From the NCBI GenBank assembly GCA_965229685.1, contig OZ245920.1:4278001-4342000 (forward strand): DNA of 64,000 bases, given 5' to 3'. Under the pieces are notes generated by a model. The model had not been told where the DNA came from and did no database searches. It worked only from the letters and a program-made list of their open reading frames with translations. This stretch comes from Pacificispira sp033344895 (GTDB lineage Bacteria; Pseudomonadota; Alphaproteobacteria; UBA8366; Aestuariispiraceae). Position numbers and translations under genes: made by a program. Shown piece after piece: positions 18,095 to 25,980 of the stretch (position 1 is the stretch's first letter; every line of letters begins with the position of its first letter).

Positions 18095-18583
18095 ATGGAG
18101 ACGGCGATGCGACGGTTCGCAAGCGTGGCCGCATTGGCATTGTTGGCAGGGTTGGGATTCGCACTGGCATCCGGGCCCGCCTCCGCCCAGTCGAAGCCGG
18201 AATTTCAGCAGGATTTCTACAACGCGTCGCGCTGCATGGACGTGAAGGAATTCAATGACAGCGGTATCCGCACCATTACCGCGAAGAACCTGTGCAACGC
18301 ACAGGTCGCCGCCCTGATCTGCTATCGCATCATCACCGGGTCCGGGGTCTATTCGGTGCCCGGCTGGTACTGCGAGTATTCCAATCTCTACAATCCCGGA
18401 TCGGTCCGGACGATCTCCCGCGGCGGGTTCTATCATCCGAAGCTCAAGATCGCGGCCTGTGCGGCGGCGAATGTGCGCTGTGACCGGGTGATCCGCTCGA
18501 TCGACGTGCGCGTTGGCGACAGTTTCGAAGACCCCGAAAAGGTCGCGAAGGCCGTCCGGTCTCAGACCGGCGCCGGCGGCTGA
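18095..18583 (+). CDS. Exported cysteine-containing protein of unknown function
   Basis: This 162-residue protein has a signal peptide (basic MRRF, then an Ala/Leu-rich core, cleavage near ASAQS). The mature part has six cysteines in spaced pairs (SRCMDV, NLCNAQ, ICYR, WYCEYS, AACAAANVRCDR), suggesting a disulfide-stabilised periplasmic domain. AGGA precedes the ATG at 18095. It ends 20 nt before fdhD, so it may be cotranscribed with the formate dehydrogenase accessory genes, but no functional link is established. Confidence 0.75.
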   Translation: METAMRRFASVAALALLAGLGFALASGPASAQSKPEFQQDFYNASRCMDVKEFNDSGIRTITAKNLCNAQVAALICYRIITGSGVYSVPGWYCEYSNLYNPGSVRTISRGGFYHPKLKIAACAAANVRCDRVIRSIDVRVGDSFEDPEKVAKAVRSQTGAGG

Positions 18584-18602
18584 CGGCGGAACCGGGGCAG
18601 CA

Positions 18603-19484
18603 ATGACCGATTACATCCTGGGACCCGATCCGGCTGACCCGAAGCTGACCCGCCAGGTCGACGGCGTCGACCAGGACGGCAATCCGGTGACCGCCGCGGT
18701 CGTGGTGGAACGCCCCCTGACCCTGTTCCTGAACGGGCAGGAGATCGTCACGAATATGACGATCGGCGATTACCCGGATTATCTGGCGGTCGGCTATCTG
18801 CTGAACCAGAACATGCTGCGTCAGGACGATGTGATTACCGCCATCGACTATGACGAGGACCTGGAAACCGTCATTGTCCGCACCGAGCGCGAGACGAATT
18901 ACGAAGAGAAACTGAAGAAGAAGGTCCGAACCTCCGGCTGCGCGCAGGGCACGGTGTTCGGCGATCTTATGGAAAAGATCGAGGATACCCGGCTGCCGGA
19001 CGGCGCGGTTTTGCGGACCTCCTGGCTGCAGACCCTGACCAGGGCGATCAACACCACGGACAGCCTCTATCTCCAGGCTGGCGCCATTCATGGCTGCGTG
19101 CTGTGTCAGGAAGACCGGCCGCTGGTCTATATGGAAGATGTCGGCCGCCACAATGCCGTGGACAAGATCGCCGGCTACATGTTCCTCAACGGCATCGCCG
19201 CCGCCGACAAGATTTTCTACACGACCGGGCGATTGACCTCGGAAATGGTAATCAAGACGGTACAGATGGGCATTCCGATCCTGATCTCGCGCTCCGGCTT
19301 CACGGCCTGGGGCGTGGAACTGGCGCGGGAGACCAACCTGACCCTGATCGGGCGCGCGCGCGGCAAGCGCTTCACCGCCCTGGCCGGCCTCGACCGGATC
19401 GTTTTCGACGCGACGGCGGATGCGGGTGAGGAAGAGCCGGTCCGTCTGCGCCGCAAGGGGAGCCTGCCGCCGGATGCCGCCTGA
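18603..19484 (+). CDS. fdhD: Formate dehydrogenase accessory sulfurtransferase FdhD
   Basis: FdhD passes sulfur from a cysteine desulfurase to the molybdenum cofactor of formate dehydrogenase. This 293-residue protein has the family hallmarks VERPLTLFLNGQEIVTNM, EDVGRHNAVDKIAGYM, FYTTGRLTSEMVIK and ISRSGFTAWGVELA. The usual CxxC loop is altered: at that place the sequence is SGCAQG, one cysteine (C113). A CVLC pair (C165, C168) instead sits just before the DVGRHN motif, where classic members have small residues. It is followed, with an 11-nt overlap, by a diguanylate cyclase and then mobA, all on the same strand. Confidence 0.92.
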   Translation: MTDYILGPDPADPKLTRQVDGVDQDGNPVTAAVVVERPLTLFLNGQEIVTNMTIGDYPDYLAVGYLLNQNMLRQDDVITAIDYDEDLETVIVRTERETNYEEKLKKKVRTSGCAQGTVFGDLMEKIEDTRLPDGAVLRTSWLQTLTRAINTTDSLYLQAGAIHGCVLCQEDRPLVYMEDVGRHNAVDKIAGYMFLNGIAAADKIFYTTGRLTSEMVIKTVQMGIPILISRSGFTAWGVELARETNLTLIGRARGKRFTALAGLDRIVFDATADAGEEEPVRLRRKGSLPPDAA

Positions 19485-20376
19485 CGGTTCGACCCCGCTG
19501 GTACCGGCCGACATCCTGCGCGCCGTCGATGCCGCGATCGAGGAGCAGGGACGCTGGATGACCCGGTGGCACCGGGCGCTGGTCTGTCGCCTGCCCGCAG
19601 AGCCGGAACTGGTCGATCCGCGATCCGACGAGCTGACGGAATTCGGGCGCTGGCATCACGACCATCGCGACGATCCGCTGATGTCCCAGGCCGCCTTCCG
19701 CGAGTTGTGGCAGAGCTATCTGGACATGCACAGGGCGGCCCGGCTGGTCGCGGCGGATACCGCGCGGGACCCCGACCCTGCGGAATACGACGATGTCATC
19801 GCGAAGGCGGAGGATTTCCTGACCCAGGCGCGGCGCATCCGCGATGCCTTCCGCAAGGCGGTCTCCGACCTAGACCCGCTGACCGGGCTGAGCAACCGGA
19901 CCACGATGACGGCGGAATTGACGGCGGAGTATCAGCGCGCGGTGCGGTCGAAGACGCCCTGCTGTCTGGCGCTGACCGATATCGACCATTTCAAGAAGGT
20001 CAACGACACCTATGGCCATGCGGTCGGCGATGAGGTCCTGGCCGCAACGGCCGGGCGGTTCCTGTCGCGCATGCGGCCCTATGACCTGATCTATCGCTAT
20101 GGCGGGGAGGAGTTTCTGCTCTGCCTGCCCAATGCCGATCCGGCAACGGCGAAGAATGTGCTGGAACGGCTGCGCGAGACGCTGGCGGGAAAGCCGATTC
20201 CGCTGCAGGACGGGCGGGAACTGCCCGTCACGGCGTCCTTCGGGTACTGCGAAATCGATGGCGGCGTGCCGCTGAAGCAGGTGATCGAACAGGCGGATCA
20301 GGCGCTCTATCGCGCCAAACAGGCGGGCCGGAACCGGGTCGTCGGCTATTCGGAAAGTAAGGACGCGGATGACTAA
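19474..20376 (+). CDS. DgcZ-like diguanylate cyclase with N-terminal CZB-like zinc-binding domain
   Basis: This 300-residue soluble protein makes c-di-GMP. The C-terminal GGDEF domain (~130-295) has an intact GGEEF site (~210) with an RxxD inhibitory site (RPYD, ~201) five residues before it. The N-terminal ~120 residues look like the chemoreceptor zinc-binding (CZB) four-helix bundle of E. coli DgcZ: WMTRWHRALV, an EFGRWHHD segment and YLDMHRAARLV supply His ligands. The Cys expected before FGxW is Glu here, so zinc affinity may differ. The gene overlaps fdhD at its start and mobA at its end, implying coexpression with molybdenum-enzyme maturation. Confidence 0.88.
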   Translation: MPPDGSTPLVPADILRAVDAAIEEQGRWMTRWHRALVCRLPAEPELVDPRSDELTEFGRWHHDHRDDPLMSQAAFRELWQSYLDMHRAARLVAADTARDPDPAEYDDVIAKAEDFLTQARRIRDAFRKAVSDLDPLTGLSNRTTMTAELTAEYQRAVRSKTPCCLALTDIDHFKKVNDTYGHAVGDEVLAATAGRFLSRMRPYDLIYRYGGEEFLLCLPNADPATAKNVLERLRETLAGKPIPLQDGRELPVTASFGYCEIDGGVPLKQVIEQADQALYRAKQAGRNRVVGYSESKDADD

Positions 20377-20992
20377 GGCAGCGGGATTGCTGTTGGCGGG
20401 CGGGCTGGCGCGGCGTATGGGCGGTGGCGACAAGGGCATGCGGGAACTTGGCGGCGTGCCGATCCTGACCCGGATCATCGACCGGGTGCGCCCGCAGGTC
20501 GGGCCGCTGGCGCTCAACGCCAATGGCGATCCCGCCCGTTTCGCGGAATTCGGCCTGCCCGTCCTGCCGGATGCGGTTGACGGGTTCGCCGGGCCGCTGG
20601 CCGGGGTTCTGACCGGACTGGAATGGGCCGCCAGGGAAGCGCCGGATTGCGAGTATCTGGCGACCTTCCCGACGGATGCGCCATTCCTGCCGCTCGATCT
20701 GGTCGAGAACCTGTTGAGCGCCGTCGAGCAGGGCGGGGCGGACATGGCCTGTGCCGCCTCTTCCGGCCGGGACCATCCGGTGGTCGGCCTCTGGCCCGTC
20801 GACGCGGCGGAGGAACTGCGCCATGCCATGGTCGAGGAGGATATCCGTAAGGTCGACAAATGGACCAGCCGTTACGATCTGGCCGTCGTCCACTTCTCGA
20901 CCCATCCGGTCGACCCGTTCTTCAACGCCAACCGCCCGGAAGACCTGGCCGAGGCGGAAGAACTGCTGGCGAAGCTGGAAGACGGATCCTAG
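20369..20992 (+). CDS. mobA: Molybdenum cofactor guanylyltransferase
   Basis: This 207-residue enzyme joins GMP to molybdopterin to form the MGD cofactor used by formate dehydrogenases and related enzymes. The nucleotide-binding N-terminus reads GLLLAGGLARRMGGGDKG, matching the MobA LAGGxSxRMGxDK pattern. FPTDAPFLP supplies the metal-binding Asp, and a FFNANRPEDL motif lies near the C-terminus. Its start overlaps the end of the preceding cyclase gene by 8 nt (ATGACTAA), and its 3' end overlaps the convergent cobM by 4 nt. With fdhD two genes upstream, this is a molybdenum-enzyme maturation unit. Confidence 0.95.
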   Translation: MTKAAGLLLAGGLARRMGGGDKGMRELGGVPILTRIIDRVRPQVGPLALNANGDPARFAEFGLPVLPDAVDGFAGPLAGVLTGLEWAAREAPDCEYLATFPTDAPFLPLDLVENLLSAVEQGGADMACAASSGRDHPVVGLWPVDAAEELRHAMVEEDIRKVDKWTSRYDLAVVHFSTHPVDPFFNANRPEDLAEAEELLAKLEDGS

Positions 20993-21747
20993 GCCTTCGG
21001 GCGCAGCACGTGGTGATGGGCGGCATCGTAGAGCTTGCTGTCGTCGAAGCCTTCCGGGTTCAGCACCCGGCCGACCAGGATCAGCGCGGTGCGGGTGAAG
21101 CCCGCCGCCTTCACCTTGGGACGAATGTCGCCCAGCGTGCCGCGGATGAAGGCCTCGTCCGGCCAGCCGACGCGATAGGCGACGACGACCGGGCAATCTT
21201 CACCGTAATTCGGCACCAGTTCGCGGACCACCTTGGCCAGATTGTTGACCGACAGATGGATCGCCAGGGTCGCGCGACTGCGGCCCAGCGTTTCCAGATC
21301 CTCCCCTTCCGGCATGCCCGACGCGCGGACTGCCGTCCGGGTCAGGATGACCGTCTGGCCGACACCCGCCAGGGTCAGTTCGGTCTTCAGCGCGGCGGCG
21401 GCAGCGGCATAGGCCGACACGCCCGGCGTCACGTCATAGGGAATGCCCAGCACGTCCAGCCGGCGCATCTGCTCCGCCGTCGCGCCATAGATCGACGGGT
21501 CGCCCGAATGCACCCGGGCCACGTCCTGGCCCTTGGCATGGGCGGCCTCGATCTCGGCGATGATCTCTTCCAGGTTCATCGGCGCCGTATCCAGCACCCG
21601 CGCACCATCGGGCGCGGCGGCGACCACTTCCTCCGGCACCAGCGACCCGGCATAGAGACAGACCGGACAGGACTGGATCAGCTTCAGCCCCCGCACCGTG
21701 ATCAAATCCGGCGACCCCGGCCCCGCGCCGATAAAGTGAACGGTCAT
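20989..21747 (-). CDS. cobM: Precorrin-4 C11-methyltransferase
   Basis: This 252-residue SAM-dependent enzyme methylates C11 of precorrin-4 in corrin-ring synthesis. The N-terminus VHFIGAGPGSPDLITVRG is the conserved SAM-binding loop of the CobA/CbiF family. It is followed by YAGSLV, the RVHSGDPSIYGA loop and PYDVTPGVSAYAAAAAAL, which are typical of CobM/CbiF. It is the last gene of the cob cluster in this window and is separated from cbiG-cobJ by a GxxExxY element whose outer edge is only ~16 nt from the ATG. The element may therefore affect cobM expression. Confidence 0.95.
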   Translation of the reverse strand: MTVHFIGAGPGSPDLITVRGLKLIQSCPVCLYAGSLVPEEVVAAAPDGARVLDTAPMNLEEIIAEIEAAHAKGQDVARVHSGDPSIYGATAEQMRRLDVLGIPYDVTPGVSAYAAAAAALKTELTLAGVGQTVILTRTAVRASGMPEGEDLETLGRSRATLAIHLSVNNLAKVVRELVPNYGEDCPVVVAYRVGWPDEAFIRGTLGDIRPKVKAAGFTRTALILVGRVLNPEGFDDSKLYDAAHHHVLRPKA

Positions 21748-21763
21748 GATATACCTCCAAGAA

Positions 21764-21805
21764 AACCGCTAAGGTCGCCAAGGATGGCGCCAAGGACGCC
21801 AAGGG
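21764..21805 (+). repeat. Left inverted repeat of GxxExxY element
   Basis: This is a 42-nt arm made of AACCGC-, GCCAAGGA- and CGCCAAGG-type units. It matches the reverse complement of 22194-22235 at 36 of 42 positions. It lies just upstream of the cobM start and just after the GxxExxY stop. Confidence 0.75.
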
Positions 21806-21808
21806 GCC

Positions 21809-22192
21809 CTAGCGCTCGTCGAGCCCGTTGACGAAGCGTTGAATGCCGTCCCGGATTCGGGACGAATTGAAATTGATCAGGAAGCCCAGTTTGAAGTCGC
21901 CGAGTTTCAGGTAACTGAGAATCTGCGCCCTGTGGACGTCGACGATCCTATCAACAGATTTGATTTCGACGACGACCGATCGGTTAATCAGGAGGTCGAG
22001 CCGATATCCCTGATCCACTTCGATATCCTGGTATCGAATGGGGATCGCGACCTGACGCTCGACCTGCCAATTGCGCAGTTCCAATTCTCGGCACAGGCAT
22101 GCCTCATACGCACTTTCCAGCAGCCCCGGACCGAGAGCCTTGTGAACCGTCAGGGCGGCGTCGACGACGGAACGGCCGATCTCATTCTCCAT
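21809..22192 (-). CDS. GxxExxY protein (PDDEXK-like family)
   Basis: This 127-residue protein carries the family-defining GPGLLESAYE motif near the N-terminus. A nuclease-like core follows, with RLDLLINRSVVVEIKS (D...ExK pattern), then LSYLKLGDFKLGFLINFN. The family is related to PDDEXK nucleases by fold, but its function is unknown. The ATG at 22192 is preceded by AAGGGA, which belongs to the flanking inverted repeat. Local base composition is visibly less GC-rich than the cob genes, consistent with acquisition. It interrupts the corrin operon in the same orientation, so the downstream cobM could still be transcribed through it. Confidence 0.9.
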   Translation of the reverse strand: MENEIGRSVVDAALTVHKALGPGLLESAYEACLCRELELRNWQVERQVAIPIRYQDIEVDQGYRLDLLINRSVVVEIKSVDRIVDVHRAQILSYLKLGDFKLGFLINFNSSRIRDGIQRFVNGLDER

Positions 22193-22193
22193 T

Positions 22194-22235
22194 CCCTTAG
22201 CGTCCTTTGCGCCATTCTTGGCGTTCTTCGCGGTT
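22194..22235 (-). repeat. Right inverted repeat of GxxExxY element
   Basis: This is a 42-nt arm, the inverted partner of 21764-21805. It contains the stop codon and last ~13 codons of cbiG-cobJ as well as the ribosome site of the GxxExxY gene. Confidence 0.75.
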
Positions 22236-24038
22236 CTCTTCCCCGTCCCACTTCCCGGCATAGCCGCGTGGGGTGAAGGCGCGTGGGGTGCCGGAATGGT
22301 TGAAGGCGCGGGTTTCGCTGGAGCCGAAGACGACGAGGGTGAACATGTCGACCACCGAGGGGTCGAATTCGCGCAGGGTGGTGACCGTGACGCTTTCTTC
22401 CGGCCGGCCGAGCTGGCGGCACAGCGCAACCGGCGTGTCGTCCGGGCGATGGGCCAGGAAGGCCTCCCGGGCTTCGGGCAGCAGAGTACGGCGGCGCTGG
22501 CTTTGCGGGTTGTAGAAGGCGGTGACGAAATCGCCGCGCGCGGCGGCGTCCAGGCGCTTTCGGATCGCCGCGACCGGGGTCAGCAGGTCGGACAGGCTGA
22601 TCAGGCAGAAATCGTGGCCCATCGGCGCGCCCAGCCGCGCGGCGGCCAGCTGGAAGGCGGAAATGCCGGGGACAACCTCGACATCGACGCCGCGCAGGGC
22701 CCGGTCTTCGGATTTCTCGGTCAGCTCGAACACCAGGGTCGACAGGGCGTAGATGCCGGGATCGCCGGAACAGATCAGCGAAACCGTCTGTCCTTCGGCA
22801 GCCAGGGCCAGGGCCTTGGCTGCGCGCGCTTCCTCCGCGCCCAGATCGCTGTCATGGGTCGGGCGGTCGCCGATCAGATCGGCGGCGAGGTCGAGATACA
22901 GCTTATAGCCGACCACCGCGTCAGAGGCGAGGATCGCCCGTGCCGCCGCGCCGGTTCGGTACTCCGCATCGCCCGGCCCGATACCGACCACGAACAGGCG
23001 GCCCGGCGACCGGCCCGCAGCCACATCGACCGCCTTGTCCCGCGACCGGGCGATGGCGCAGGTATAGGGGCCGCGCCGCTTCTTCTCGACCGCGAAACGG
23101 GCATCGCGCCCGGCCAGCGCCAGGGCCGAGGCTTCGGCCACGCCGTGACAGCCGATTTCCTGAAAGACCACATCGGACGGGTTCGGCAGATGCGGCGTCA
23201 GGGCTTCCAATTCCACGGCGCTGAACAGGCGGATCGGGCGATCCAGATGCCGGGAGGCCGCTTTCAACGCCGCTTCGTCGCCTTTCAGATCGACCGTTCC
23301 GATGGCCGCGACGGCGGACGGGTCCAGCCCTTCCTCCGCAAAGACATCGTTCAGGAAATCGATCAGCCCCTCCGCCGGGGCATGGCGTTCGCAGCCGATC
23401 CCGAGCGCCAGTGTCGGCGGGGTCAGAACAACCTGCCCGTCCGTCGCGGTGACGGTCCGGTCGGTGATCAGCACATTCGGGGAGTCGCCCGGTCCAGCCG
23501 GAGAGAAGGAAGCGTCGTCCGGCCAATCGGTGGCCCCGCATTCGCGGCGCAGGCTGACGGGTTCCCCGGCCAGCAGGCGCGCGGTGACGCCCTTGACCGC
23601 GCCCGGCGTCTTCAGGGTCCAGCCGTCGGGCGGATCGTCCAGGGCGAAGCCCAGGCGCCGATCTCCGGCGGTGGTCACGGCTGCCGCGCCGCCCAACCCC
23701 TGTGCCAGTCTTTCCGCCAGCGCGTTCGCGCCGCGATGACCGCCCAGCAGCGGGACGGCGGTCGCGCCGTCTTCCGAGACGGCAAGCACCGGCGCGTCCT
23801 GCCATTTGTCGTTCAGGACCGGCGCCAGGGCCCGGATCAGGATGCCTGCCGCGCAGAGGCCGATGATGCTCCAACCCTCGGCATGGAGCGTCCGGATGCA
23901 GGACATGGCATCGTCGAATTCGCGATCCGCGCCGTCGACACGGCCCGCCCGTCCGAAGATCACCGCGTCTGGGATCAGGGATTTGACGCGCCGGGCGGTC
24001 TCGCCGCCGCGCGCGGTCAGGGCCAGGATCGCAATCAT
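22197..24038 (-). CDS. cobJ: CbiG-CobJ fusion: cobalamin biosynthesis CbiG domain plus precorrin-3B C17-methyltransferase
   Basis: This 613-residue bifunctional protein belongs to the corrin-ring pathway. Residues ~1-335 are CbiG-like: an N-terminal domain with GLCAAGILIRALAP and GGHRGANALAE, then a C-terminal CbiG domain with LALGIGCERHAPAEGL and FSAVELEAL. Residues ~345-595 are CobJ/CbiH with FVVGIGPGDAEYRTGAA, CSGDPGIYAL and VVPGISAFQLAAARLGAPMGHDF. CobJ methylates C17 and contracts the ring; CbiG opens the lactone in the oxygen-independent route. The last ~13 residues (ENREERQEWRKGR) are encoded by the inverted repeat of the GxxExxY element, not by family sequence. ATGA overlap with cobI upstream. 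Confidence 0.93.
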   Translation of the reverse strand: MIAILALTARGGETARRVKSLIPDAVIFGRAGRVDGADREFDDAMSCIRTLHAEGWSIIGLCAAGILIRALAPVLNDKWQDAPVLAVSEDGATAVPLLGGHRGANALAERLAQGLGGAAAVTTAGDRRLGFALDDPPDGWTLKTPGAVKGVTARLLAGEPVSLRRECGATDWPDDASFSPAGPGDSPNVLITDRTVTATDGQVVLTPPTLALGIGCERHAPAEGLIDFLNDVFAEEGLDPSAVAAIGTVDLKGDEAALKAASRHLDRPIRLFSAVELEALTPHLPNPSDVVFQEIGCHGVAEASALALAGRDARFAVEKKRRGPYTCAIARSRDKAVDVAAGRSPGRLFVVGIGPGDAEYRTGAAARAILASDAVVGYKLYLDLAADLIGDRPTHDSDLGAEEARAAKALALAAEGQTVSLICSGDPGIYALSTLVFELTEKSEDRALRGVDVEVVPGISAFQLAAARLGAPMGHDFCLISLSDLLTPVAAIRKRLDAAARGDFVTAFYNPQSQRRRTLLPEAREAFLAHRPDDTPVALCRQLGRPEESVTVTTLREFDPSVVDMFTLVVFGSSETRAFNHSGTPRAFTPRGYAGKWDGEENREERQEWRKGR

Positions 24039-24772
24039 TCCGCCGCTTCCCCCTTGCCGTCGATCCAGGCGTCCTTGCGGCGATGGACCAGAACCATGCT
24101 GAAATAGGGCGCCGTCTCGTTGGGATAGTCGGCCAGCGGGCAGACGGTTTGCCGGTCGCCCATCGTGGCGTGTCCGACATAGCGCGCGGCATCCATCAGG
24201 CCCGCCGCCTTCAGGGCGCGGCGCAGCTTCGGCAGATGGCGGCCGACCTTGATCACCGCCGCAGCGTCGATCTGGCTCAGGCGGCGGATCAATTCGTCCT
24301 CCTCCAGCGGCGCGGGCAGGACGGTCAGCACGTCGTTTCGGGCGGCCAGCGGCGCGCCGGTCGCGGCGGCGGTCGCCATCAGGCTGGAGACGCCGGGCAC
24401 GACCTCGACGGAATAGGCCTCCGACAGCCGCCCGAACAGGTACATGAAAGAGCCATAGAAGAACGGGTCACCCTCGCACAGGACCGCAACGTCGTTTCCG
24501 GCATCCAGTTCGGCGGCGATCTCGACCGCGGCCTCGTCATAGACCTGCTGTGCCGGGAAGCGTTTCACATCCATCGGCATGCGGATCGGGATTTCCCGGT
24601 GATGGCCGTCCAGATGCGGCGCGGCGATCCCGCGCGCCATGGACTCGCCCTCCAGCGGCGCGGGCCAGGCCAGAACATCCGTTTCGCGCAGAATGCGCAG
24701 GGCCTTCAGCGTGATCAGTTCCGGGTCGCCGGGGCCGACGCCCAGGCCATACAGGGTGCCTTTGGTGCTCAA
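24035..24772 (-). CDS. cobI: Precorrin-2 C20-methyltransferase
   Basis: This 245-residue SAM-dependent enzyme adds the C20 methyl to precorrin-2 (or cobalt-precorrin-2). Family motifs: LYGLGVGPGDPELITLKA at the N-terminus, LCEGDPFFYGSFMYLF, and VEVVPGVSSLMATAAATGAPL. The start is taken as TTG at 24772: it overlaps the cobL stop (TTGA), AAGGA lies 8 nt upstream, and the translation then begins STKGTLYG as in homologues. Its stop overlaps the cbiG-cobJ ATG. Translational coupling through the operon is likely. Confidence 0.93.
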   Translation of the reverse strand: MSTKGTLYGLGVGPGDPELITLKALRILRETDVLAWPAPLEGESMARGIAAPHLDGHHREIPIRMPMDVKRFPAQQVYDEAAVEIAAELDAGNDVAVLCEGDPFFYGSFMYLFGRLSEAYSVEVVPGVSSLMATAAATGAPLAARNDVLTVLPAPLEEDELIRRLSQIDAAAVIKVGRHLPKLRRALKAAGLMDAARYVGHATMGDRQTVCPLADYPNETAPYFSMVLVHRRKDAWIDGKGEAAE

Positions 24773-25980
24773 ACGGGTTTCCTTACGCTGAATTGGGTCA
24801 CTGTCATCAGGGGCTTCCAGCCGCGATAGGGGCCGACCGGCTCCATCCGCGAAACGGCGATGCGGGCCAGGTCTCCGCCCCAATCGGATTGCAGCCGGGT
24901 CAGGATCGTCTCGCCTTCCAGGGTCACGACATTGGCGACCAACACGCCGCCGGGGGCCAGCCGCTCCCAGCAGCGCGCCGCCATGTCCGGGCCGGTCAGA
25001 CCGCCGCCGATGAAGATCGCATCCGGCGCGTCCTCGGCCTCGTCCAGGGCGTCCGGTGCGGGGCCCTCGATCAGATCCAGATGCGGGACGCCCAATGTCG
25101 CGGCGTTGCGGGCGATCAGGCGGCAGCGCGTCTTGTCGCGTTCGAAGGCGACCGCGTGGCCGCCCGCGCGCATCCATTCGATGGCGATGGACCCGCAGCC
25201 CGCGCCGACATCCCACAGGGTGGCGCCGCGCCGGGGCATCAGCTTCGCCAGGGTCGCTGCGCGGACTTCTCGCTTGGTCAACTGGCCGTCATGGTGGAAG
25301 GCGTCGTCCGGCAGGCCCGGGCCGCGATACAGGATGCGCGTACCCGGTTCTGCGCGGCATTCGACAGCGATGGTGTTCAAATCGGCGCCGGGCGCCGCGT
25401 CCCATCCGCGCGCGGTGCCGTCGAATATCCGCTCCTTCGCGCCGCCCAGATGTTCCAGCACCCAGATTCGGCTGGCGCCATAGCCTTCGGCGGTCAGCAT
25501 CCCGGCGACCTCTGCCGGGGTCCGGGCGTTTTCGGACAGGATGAACAGTTTCGCGCCCGGCTCGATATGCGCCGCCAGCAGGCTCAGCGGTCGGCCGTGC
25601 AGGGTCATCCGCGTCACGTCTTCAAGGGGCCAGCCCAGCCGTGCGGCGGCCAGGGAGAAGGCGCCTGGCGCGGGCAGCACGGTCAGCGCCTCGCGCCCGA
25701 ATTCCCGACCCAAAGTGACGCCGATGCCGTAGCTCATGGGGTCTCCGGTCGCCAGGACGCAGACCGCCTTGCCCTTGCGCGCCGCGATGTCGCCGACGGT
25801 GTCCGTCAGCGGCACGCGCCAGGTCAGGCGCTCGGCCGGATGCGTTTCCGGGATCATCGCCAGATGGCGCTTGCCGCCCAGCAGGACCTCCGCGCCGTCG
25901 ATCAGCGCACGGCCCGCCGGGGGCACGCCGTCGAGACCGTCTTCCCCGATCCCGACGATGGACAGCCAGGCGTCGCTCAT
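24769..25980 (-). CDS. cobL: Precorrin-6Y C5,15-methyltransferase (decarboxylating)
   Basis: This 403-residue two-domain protein corresponds to fused CbiE and CbiT. The N-terminal CbiE-like methylase (~1-200) has WLSIVGIGEDGLDGVPP and VLATGDPMSYGIG. The C-terminal CbiT-like Rossmann methyltransferase (~215-400) has LTKREVRAATLAKL, DVGAGCGSIAIEWMR and FIGGGLTG. Together they methylate C5 and C15 and decarboxylate the C12 acetate. It overlaps cobH upstream (ATGA) and cobI downstream. Confidence 0.95.
   Translation of the reverse strand: MSDAWLSIVGIGEDGLDGVPPAGRALIDGAEVLLGGKRHLAMIPETHPAERLTWRVPLTDTVGDIAARKGKAVCVLATGDPMSYGIGVTLGREFGREALTVLPAPGAFSLAAARLGWPLEDVTRMTLHGRPLSLLAAHIEPGAKLFILSENARTPAEVAGMLTAEGYGASRIWVLEHLGGAKERIFDGTARGWDAAPGADLNTIAVECRAEPGTRILYRGPGLPDDAFHHDGQLTKREVRAATLAKLMPRRGATLWDVGAGCGSIAIEWMRAGGHAVAFERDKTRCRLIARNAATLGVPHLDLIEGPAPDALDEAEDAPDAIFIGGGLTGPDMAARCWERLAPGGVLVANVVTLEGETILTRLQSDWGGDLARIAVSRMEPVGPYRGWKPLMTVTQFSVRKPV

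Larger units (their letters stand above)
21764..22235. mobile_element. Putative 472-bp element: GxxExxY gene between 42-nt inverted repeats
   Basis: Segments 21764-21805 and 22194-22235 are imperfect inverted repeats, identical at 36 of 42 positions by my count. Each is built from short units of the AACGCCAAGGA type. They tightly bracket one gene whose own ribosome site (AAGGGA) comes from the right-hand repeat. The unit sits between cbiG-cobJ and cobM, which would otherwise be adjacent in a tightly overlapping operon. A related inverted repeat without a gene occurs at 49091-49306. No transposase or target-site duplication could be identified, so mobility is inferred. Confidence 0.6.
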
